Shown: positions 15,845 through 21,244 of the stretch, in pieces
Layout: the number at the start of each line of letters is the position of its first letter
How positions within the stretch are numbered: position 1 is the first letter of the stretch
DNA from: Caryophanales bacterium UBA1424
GTDB lineage: Bacteria > Bacillota_I > Bacilli_A > RFN20 > CAG-826
Assembly: GCA_002329705.1 (NCBI GenBank)
Contig: DCUC01000023.1
Location: 17,101 to 38,344, forward strand
Direction: 5' to 3'
Length of the DNA: 21,244 nucleotides
The notes under the pieces: generated by a model
Told to the model about the DNA's origin: nothing
Seen by the model: only the letters and a program-made list of their open reading frames with translations
Databases searched by the model: none
Translations under genes and position numbers: made by a program

Positions 15845-16789
15845 TCAACTGATTTCTTTGATTAATTGTTCCCAAAGCATGCCTTTGATCGGAAGGGGTT
15901 TGCGGGACAGGATGATACGCTTAATTTTTTCGGCGCGGTGAAGCTCGACGAAAAACGGTCTCTCATTAACTTTGATCGATAAAAAGACATCGGCAAAGAT
16001 CGACAGCCAGTAGCGGAAACCGCGTTTAAAGAACTCGTCGATGACGGCTTTATCGCCCGTTTGTTCGGCCAGAAAGCGGACGGCCGCGAAACATTTGAGG
16101 TGCAGGTCGGTACGATTGCTGGAAAGGTTCGTTGTCGCCGACTCATTCGTGCGACGGTAGAAATAAAGCGGTTCAGTTATTGTTGTTGTCTTACTGGCTT
16201 TGCTGTAGAGAGCAAAGTTGATTAAAAAATCTTCGAACATAATCAATTTGCTCGAGATGGGTAGTTTGGTATTTTTGATCAGGTCCGCTCGGTACATCTT
16301 CATCGGCATATATCCGCGGATATTGAAATCGCGCAACAGCGAGCGCACGCCGTGTATGCAATCTAATGAGCGCTTGCGAGCGAGAACATTGCGGCTGATG
16401 CGGCCATTAGGATTGATTTTGACATACGAGCAATTGACGATATCAACATTGTTTGCGGTTATCGTCTCATACATTTTTTTGACAAACGAAAGCTTATACA
16501 TGTCGTCGCTATCAAGAAAGCAAATGTATTGGCCCTTGGCTTCTTCAATGCCGCGCTTGCGGGCAAAACCGACGGAAAGGCCATCGGTGATTATCTGGCG
16601 GACGAACTTATATTTTTTCGCGTATTTATCGATGATTTCGCGGCTGTTATCGGTCGATCCGTTGTTGATGATAATTACTTCATAGGGCAACAAAAAATCC
16701 TGCGAAACGGCGCTGAAAAGACAAGACGAAAGATATTTTTCGGAATTTCGAACGGGAATAATAATACTTACTGCGATGGAATGGGCCAT
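15845..16789 (-). CDS. Family 2 glycosyltransferase
   Basis: 314 residues. The N-terminal half is a GT-A domain of family 2: VSIIIPVRNSEKYLSSCL at the start, EVIIINNGSTDNSREII binding the nucleotide, VGFARKRGIEEAKG, and the metal-binding ICFLDSDDMY (about residues 90-99). The C-terminal 100 residues (from about FLAEQTGDK) have no motif I recognise and no transmembrane segment, so it is likely a cytoplasmic or membrane-associated enzyme transferring one sugar to a polysaccharide, lipid or teichoic-type acceptor. Donor and acceptor cannot be told. It stands alone, with no other envelope-glycan gene nearby. The ribosome binding site (ACGAGAAAT) is weak. Confidence 0.85.
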   Translation of the reverse strand: MAHSIAVSIIIPVRNSEKYLSSCLFSAVSQDFLLPYEVIIINNGSTDNSREIIDKYAKKYKFVRQIITDGLSVGFARKRGIEEAKGQYICFLDSDDMYKLSFVKKMYETITANNVDIVNCSYVKINPNGRISRNVLARKRSLDCIHGVRSLLRDFNIRGYMPMKMYRADLIKNTKLPISSKLIMFEDFLINFALYSKASKTTTITEPLYFYRRTNESATTNLSSNRTDLHLKCFAAVRFLAEQTGDKAVIDEFFKRGFRYWLSIFADVFLSIKVNERPFFVELHRAEKIKRIILSRKPLPIKGMLWEQLIKEIS

Positions 16790-16802
16790 GATTTCTCGTA
16801 AA

Positions 16803-16822
16803 GCAATTTTATCATAAATTGC
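16803..16822. repeat. Inverted repeat upstream of the glycosyltransferase
   Basis: GCAATTT (16803-16809) and AAATTGC (16816-16822) form a perfect 7-bp inverted repeat around a 6-nt centre. It ends 13 nt before the glycosyltransferase start and could be an operator or a leader hairpin near the ribosome binding site. No T-tract follows. Confidence 0.4.
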
Positions 16823-16847
16823 GGAATGTGTTTTTGCGCTGTTAATA

Positions 16848-16876
16848 AAAACGCCTCCCCGCAGAGAAGGCGTTTT
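16848..16876 (-). terminator. Terminator of the tetR-ABC operon
   Basis: AAAACGCCT (16848-16856) pairs with AGGCGTTTT (16868-16876), a 9-bp stem with an 11-nt loop. On the minus strand it ends in TTTTTATT. It lies 6 nt beyond the stop of the last ABC gene. The near symmetry of A and T tracts would also allow activity on the plus strand. Confidence 0.85.
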
Positions 16877-16882
16877 GTTTGC

Positions 16883-18727
16883 TTAGACTGCCGCTTTTGC
16901 CTCGCTATTATCGCTTTCTTGTTCGGGTTCAGCGAGGGGATTGCGGCCGGAGAACTGAGCGTTGTAAAGTTCAGCGTAGAATCCGTTATTGGCCAAGAGT
17001 TGTTGATGATTTCCAATCTCGACAATCTGCCCCTTTTGCATCACGATGATCACCTTGGCGTTTTTAATCGTCGAAAGGCGGTGGGCGATGATAAAGCTGG
17101 TCTTGCCGATCATCATCTTATTCATCGCGTCCTGAATCGCTAGTTCGGTGCGCGTATCGACGCTTGATGTCGCCTCATCGAGAATGAGTATTTTGGGCTT
17201 TGAGACAATCGCGCGAGCAATGGTAATTAGTTGACGCTGGCCTTGCGAAATATTTGTTCCGTCCTCATTGAGGACAAAATTGTAACCTCCCGGCAGAGTC
17301 TTAATGAAATGGTCGGCATGCGCTTGCTTGGCCGCCTCTTCGATTTCCGCATCGGTGGCATCACTGCGTCCGTAGCGGATATTTTCACGAATTGAATCCG
17401 CGAAAAGCCAGGTGTCTTGTAAGACCATGCCAATCGCTCCGCGCAATGTCGCGCGCTGATAGTCGCGAATATTAACGCCATCGAGCAAGATGCGCCCGCT
17501 ATTGACTTCATAGAAGCGCATGATGAGGTTGACGATCGTCGTTTTGCCGGCGCCCGTCGGGCCGACAATCGCGATGCTGTCGCCAGTGTTAACTTTTAAG
17601 TTAAAGTTTTGAATTAATGGTTTATCCGGGCTATAAGAGAATTCGACATTATCAAAGACAATTTCGCCCTTGATGGCATCTTCGGTCGAAAGCGCACCCG
17701 CTTCTTCAGATTCCATCTCCTCTTCATCGAGAAGGTTGTAAATGCGCTCGCCGGAAGCCAGCACCGATTGAATGATGCTCGAGATCTGACCGATTTGTTG
17801 AAAGGGCTGCTGGAACATCTGCAGGAACAGGAAGAAAGCAACCATGTTGCCGGGATCTTGCAAAAGACCGCCGACGACGCTGACGCCGATGAAGCCGAGA
17901 TTGCCGATAAAGCGCATCGTCGGAAAGATAAAGCCCGACAGCCACTGCGATTTCCAGTCAGCTTTCATCATGATTTCATTGACGCCTTCAAAAGCCGCGG
18001 CCACATCTTTTTCTTTGTTAAAGAGTTTGACGACTTTAAAACCCGAAAAGTTTTCTTCGGTGATCGCGTTTAACTTGCCGAGATGCGAGCGATATTTCTT
18101 AAACTCTTTTTGGGCATTGACAGCGATTAAGACAGTGAAGAGAATCGTGAAAGGCAAGATGGCGATGGCCACGAGAGCGAGTTGCCAGGAAGTGATGAAC
18201 ATGGCGATAACTGTTCCGAGAAACATCGAGACGGCGATGATCGTCTGATTTATTACGCTGCTCATGTGACGGGAAATATTGTCGACGTCATTGGTGCCTC
18301 GAGATAAAATCTCGCCGTAAGTATTTTTATCAAAATAGCTCAGCGGTAGACGATCGAGCTTAGCCTTGATTTTTGCTCGGATATCAAAGGCGTAATCAGC
18401 GGAGATTTTGACGACGATCCAGTCGGCGAGCCATATGAATAAGGCCGAGCCGACATAGAAAGACAGCATGATTATGACTTGTTTGAACACTTCCGGCCAA
18501 TCGACTTGATAAACGCCTTCCACTTTGGTGGCGAGGTTTTTAAAATTGTTGACGAAAGCGCCCAAGAGAACCGGAATTACAACCGAAAGAGCGGCCGAAG
18601 CTAGAAGGATAATAATGACGAAGATGAAGACTCCTAAGAGCGGTCGAAAATCGGCGAGGATGCGCGATGCGGCCTTTTTGAGGTTTTTGGGTTTAGCGCC
18701 CATCATGGCATCGGTTGAACGAGGCAT
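16883..18727 (-). CDS. ABC exporter half-transporter, catalytic-site subunit
   Basis: 614 residues: six predicted membrane segments within about 30-325, then a nucleotide-binding domain. Walker A is GPTGAGKT (389-396), Q-loop LQDTW (436-440), signature ISQGQ (493-497), Walker B ILILDE with catalytic Glu518, and switch His549 (IAHR). So its own Walker motifs are intact while its signature deviates from LSGGQ. This is the pattern of the fully catalytic partner in heterodimeric ABCB-type exporters such as BmrCD, LmrCD and TM287/288. The gene starts with a one-base overlap (TAATG) with the upstream ABC gene and a strong AAGGAGGTGA, implying coupled translation and 1:1 assembly. Substrate unknown; drug or lipid export is likely given the TetR neighbour. 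Confidence 0.9.
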   Translation of the reverse strand: MPRSTDAMMGAKPKNLKKAASRILADFRPLLGVFIFVIIILLASAALSVVIPVLLGAFVNNFKNLATKVEGVYQVDWPEVFKQVIIMLSFYVGSALFIWLADWIVVKISADYAFDIRAKIKAKLDRLPLSYFDKNTYGEILSRGTNDVDNISRHMSSVINQTIIAVSMFLGTVIAMFITSWQLALVAIAILPFTILFTVLIAVNAQKEFKKYRSHLGKLNAITEENFSGFKVVKLFNKEKDVAAAFEGVNEIMMKADWKSQWLSGFIFPTMRFIGNLGFIGVSVVGGLLQDPGNMVAFFLFLQMFQQPFQQIGQISSIIQSVLASGERIYNLLDEEEMESEEAGALSTEDAIKGEIVFDNVEFSYSPDKPLIQNFNLKVNTGDSIAIVGPTGAGKTTIVNLIMRFYEVNSGRILLDGVNIRDYQRATLRGAIGMVLQDTWLFADSIRENIRYGRSDATDAEIEEAAKQAHADHFIKTLPGGYNFVLNEDGTNISQGQRQLITIARAIVSKPKILILDEATSSVDTRTELAIQDAMNKMMIGKTSFIIAHRLSTIKNAKVIIVMQKGQIVEIGNHQQLLANNGFYAELYNAQFSGRNPLAEPEQESDNSEAKAAV

Positions 18728-20520
18728 TATTCGTCACCTCCTTCCGAAAGAAGAACTTGCTTCTTGATTTCAAGAGTTCGTTTAATTTCGCTCTCATCCA
18801 TCTGCGAGAAGACAATTTCCTGATATACTTGGCATTTTTTTAATAGTTCCTGATGCTTGCCCTGCCCGACAATTTTGCCTTCATTGAGGACTAAGATATT
18901 GTCGGCATCCATAATGGATGAGACGCGTTGCGCGACGATGATAACCGAAGCGGTTTTCGTATATTCTTTTAAAGCCGTGCGAAGGCGGATGTCGGTCTTG
19001 AAATCAAGTGCCGAGAACGAATCGTCAAAGATGTAGATCTCCGGTTTTTTGACCAGGGCGCGGGCGATGGCGAGCCGCTGTTTCTGGCCTCCGGAAAAGT
19101 TTTTGCCACCTTGGGAAACTTCGGCGTCATAGCCATTTTCTTTGCGAGCCACGAAACGAGCCGCCTGAGCGACTTCGAGAGCAGCCCTGATTTCCTCGTC
19201 GCTACCATCTGGTTTTCCGAAATGCATGTTATCGCGGATCGTTCCCGAAAAAAGAAGGGCCTGCTGAGGTACAAAGCCAATTTTATCGCGCAAATCCTTT
19301 TGGGTATAATCGCGGACATCGACATTATCGACTAACACGCGTCCTTTGGACACATCATAAAAGCGCGGGATGAGATTGATGATTGACGACTTGCCGCTCC
19401 CCGTCGAACCGATGATGGCGGTCACCTGGCCGGGTTTGGCGTCAAAAGTTATGTTTTGGAGTGTGGGTATCTTCGAATCCGGGAAAGTAAAAGTCACATC
19501 TTCGAATCGAACATGACCGACTTCACCTTTATTTTCGGAATGAGGAACTTCTGGATCGACGATATCGACCTTGGTTTCGAGTACTTCATTGATGCGGCGA
19601 GCGCTGACGCCGGCGCGCGGAATGTTGATTAAAAGCATCGAAAACATTAAAAATGACATCATAATATGCATAGCATATTGGGAAGTGACGAGAATGTTAT
19701 CAAGCCGCGCATCATTTGCCGTTCCGTCGATGATGGCAAAGCCGAACAAAAATATCGCGAAGTAGGTTAAATCAAAGAAAATGGAGATGAGGGGACTGGC
19801 AAACGACATCGTCCGACCCACTTTGATGATCAAATTGGCCTGATAGCGGTTAACTTTGGCGAAACGCTCTTTTTCTTTTTCTTCCTGGTTAAAAGCGCGG
19901 ACGACGCGGACGCCGGTAAGGGAGGCGCGCAAAACCTTTGTCACTTCATCGATGGCAATTTGCAACTTCTTGAATAGCGGCATGGCAATCGCGAAGAGAA
20001 TAATGATGGTAATAATAATCAAGGGAATAGAAAATGCGAGGATGATAGCCAGCTGGACATCGGTTCTCAGCACTTGGACGATGGCGATGGCCATGATGAT
20101 GGGTGACATTACCATGATTCTTAAACCCATGACGACGACGGTCTGGACCATCTCGACATCATTTGTCGTTCTTGTCATCAAAGATGCGGTGCCGATGCGG
20201 TCATAGTCACCAGGCGAAAAACTCAAGACTTTTTTGAACACTTCGGCGCGGAGTTTTTTGCCAAAATACGCCCCGACATAAGAAATGCCGATCGAGGTTG
20301 CAAAAGCGATGATGATCGTCGCCCCGGCATAGGCCATCATCTCAAGCCCTTTGCGGAGAATAAAACTGTTATCGGCTCCGGTCGGTCCGGTGATATTGGC
20401 GACGATTTCACCCATCAGGCTCGGAAGCATCAATTGCGAGAAAGACTGAGCTCCAATCATCAGGAAAATGATTATTATGAGCCAGAATTTTGGCTTTAAA
20501 AAACGGAATAATTTGAGCAT
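18727..20520 (-). CDS. ABC exporter half-transporter, degenerate-site subunit
   Basis: 597 residues with six membrane segments in about 12-300 and a nucleotide-binding domain. Walker A GSTGSGKS (371-378), signature FSGGQ (475-479), but Walker B reads IYIFDD (495-500), with Asp500 in place of the catalytic glutamate, and the switch histidine is Gln531 (VAQR). The ATP site built from these motifs and the ISQGQ of its partner should bind ATP but hydrolyse it poorly. This asymmetric design is known from heterodimeric exporters. It overlaps tetR by one base (TAATG), with AAAGGGGAA as ribosome binding site, and overlaps the partner gene in the same way. The substrate cannot be told from sequence. 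Confidence 0.9.
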   Translation of the reverse strand: MLKLFRFLKPKFWLIIIIFLMIGAQSFSQLMLPSLMGEIVANITGPTGADNSFILRKGLEMMAYAGATIIIAFATSIGISYVGAYFGKKLRAEVFKKVLSFSPGDYDRIGTASLMTRTTNDVEMVQTVVVMGLRIMVMSPIIMAIAIVQVLRTDVQLAIILAFSIPLIIITIIILFAIAMPLFKKLQIAIDEVTKVLRASLTGVRVVRAFNQEEKEKERFAKVNRYQANLIIKVGRTMSFASPLISIFFDLTYFAIFLFGFAIIDGTANDARLDNILVTSQYAMHIMMSFLMFSMLLINIPRAGVSARRINEVLETKVDIVDPEVPHSENKGEVGHVRFEDVTFTFPDSKIPTLQNITFDAKPGQVTAIIGSTGSGKSSIINLIPRFYDVSKGRVLVDNVDVRDYTQKDLRDKIGFVPQQALLFSGTIRDNMHFGKPDGSDEEIRAALEVAQAARFVARKENGYDAEVSQGGKNFSGGQKQRLAIARALVKKPEIYIFDDSFSALDFKTDIRLRTALKEYTKTASVIIVAQRVSSIMDADNILVLNEGKIVGQGKHQELLKKCQVYQEIVFSQMDESEIKRTLEIKKQVLLSEGGDE

Positions 20521-21140
20521 TAGTAGTTCCCCTTTCTGGTAAACAAATTCATGATGATGTCCGGGCTGACTTTAGTCGGCGACTTGTTAATCATGCTTAG
20601 CCGCGTGTAGCATAAACCTTTGATGATGGAGTAGTAGATGATGGCAAATTCTTTGGGATCGCCCCCGGAGACGTCGCCTTCTTTTTGCCCGCGGGCAATC
20701 AGGTCGACGAAGAAGTGAAAAAACGGTTTATTCGGTCCCGGTATTTTGCTTTTAGGGGGGAGGGGCAGAGTTCGCTGCAAATGCATATTCACAAACATAT
20801 ATAAGAAGTACGGTGATTCATCTTCGCGATAGATTTCGTCAAGCATGCGGGAGACGATGGCGCGAATGGCGGTGATGGCGGTGACTTTATTAAAGTCTTT
20901 TTCTTCTTCGCGCTTTTTTGAGGCCCGCTCTTCAGCGATTTTCATCAATTCAAGAAATACTTCGGCTTTGTTTTTAAAATAGTGATAGAAAAGGCCATGC
21001 GAACATTCCGCTTCTTTCGTGATGTCGTTGATTACGACCGAATCATAGCCCCGCAAGGCAAAAAGGCGCAAGGCGGTATGGAGAATGCGCGTCTTTCTCT
21101 CGTCTTTAATCAGTTGATTTTGTTCTGGGGTTTTTGGCAT
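20520..21140 (-). CDS. TetR family transcriptional repressor of the ABC exporter operon
   Basis: 206 residues from the ATG at 21140-21138. The N-terminal helix-turn-helix domain is typical: RKTRILHTALRLFALRGYDSV, then INDITKEAECSHGLFYHYFKNKAEVFLELM (about residues 16-67). The larger C-terminal part would bind a ligand and dimerise; its ligand is unknown. The frame is open 26 codons further upstream, but that start would lie before the promoter identified at 21175-21203, so this ATG is preferred. The ribosome binding site is weak (AAAGAAAT). First gene of the operon, overlapping the next by one base; it probably represses itself and both exporter genes until an inducer, perhaps the exported compound, binds. 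Confidence 0.9.
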   Translation of the reverse strand: MPKTPEQNQLIKDERKTRILHTALRLFALRGYDSVVINDITKEAECSHGLFYHYFKNKAEVFLELMKIAEERASKKREEEKDFNKVTAITAIRAIVSRMLDEIYREDESPYFLYMFVNMHLQRTLPLPPKSKIPGPNKPFFHFFVDLIARGQKEGDVSGGDPKEFAIIYYSIIKGLCYTRLSMINKSPTKVSPDIIMNLFTRKGNY

Positions 21141-21150
21141 ATTTCTTTTG

Positions 21151-21168
21151 ATTGACACTGTTGTCAAT
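21151..21168. promoter_or_regulatory. Probable TetR operator
   Basis: ATTGACA-CTGT-TGTCAAT is an 18-bp palindrome with perfect 7-bp arms. It lies between the -10 element of the tetR promoter and the start codon, covering the expected transcription start near 21168. Position and symmetry fit an autorepressor site. Confidence 0.75.
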
Positions 21169-21174
21169 GTAAAA

Positions 21175-21203
21175 AGTATAGACTTGTTAACAACCCTTTT
21201 CAA
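21175..21203 (-). promoter_or_regulatory. Promoter of the tetR-ABC-ABC operon
   Basis: On the minus strand TTGAAA (21203-21198) and TATACT (21180-21175) are 17 nt apart. A second short palindrome, TTGTTAACAA (21184-21193), sits in the spacer. The remaining sequence to 21244 shows no gene; the AAAAAAGAGC near the edge could be half of a terminator hairpin. Confidence 0.75.
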
Positions 21204-21244
21204 GGTCTTTGAAAGCAAAATTACCTAAACAAAAAAGAGCACTA

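Noticed and set aside
21141..21218. Longer N-terminus for the TetR regulator
   Set aside because: It would begin upstream of the predicted promoter and read through the operator palindrome.
21219..21244. Terminator of the neighbouring gene
   Set aside because: AAAAAAGAGC looks like one arm of a hairpin, but the other arm is outside the window.

Overview
The window is the replication-origin region of a bacterial chromosome using the standard code (TGA acts as a stop, e.g. at the ATGA junctions). Gene order and family features point to the Bacillota, probably a less-studied Bacilli-like or Mollicutes-adjacent lineage: dnaA-dnaN-S4 protein-recF-gyrB on one side, rpmH-rnpA-yidC-jag-mnmE on the other, RNase M5 next to ksgA, and a YidC lipoprotein. 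The exact lineage is an inference. GlmU and IspE indicate UDP-GlcNAc synthesis and the MEP isoprenoid route.

Layout. Positions 1-4198 (minus strand) hold the replication genes: dnaA, dnaN, then after a terminator yaaA-recF-gyrB (gyrB is cut by the window edge). Positions 4199-4613 are a gene-free origin region with about eight DnaA-box-like sites, an AT-rich stretch and a repeated 13-mer. A second pair of DnaA boxes lies between dnaA and dnaN. Positions 4614-7257 (plus) form the rpmH-rnpA-yidC-khpB transcript, bounded by a near-consensus promoter and a strong terminator. Positions 7274-13017 (plus) hold mnmE, tatD, rnmV, ksgA, ispE and glmU, tightly packed and often overlapping. This is translation, RNA maturation and precursor metabolism. 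It ends at a terminator shared with the convergent ppdK.

Positions 13086-21203 are all minus strand, head-on to replication if the origin fires near 4.2-4.5 kb: pyruvate phosphate dikinase, a family 2 glycosyltransferase, and a tetR-ABC-ABC operon. The two ABC half-transporters carry complementary motif defects typical of a heterodimeric exporter with one degenerate ATP site. The tetR promoter carries an 18-bp palindrome where its product should bind.

No IS element, prophage, CRISPR array, tRNA or rRNA was seen. I did not find a clearly new multi-gene system. The most interesting points are the two-part origin with an apparent DnaA-trio module, the origin 13-mer repeat, the large extra domain of YidC, and several palindromes at promoters.
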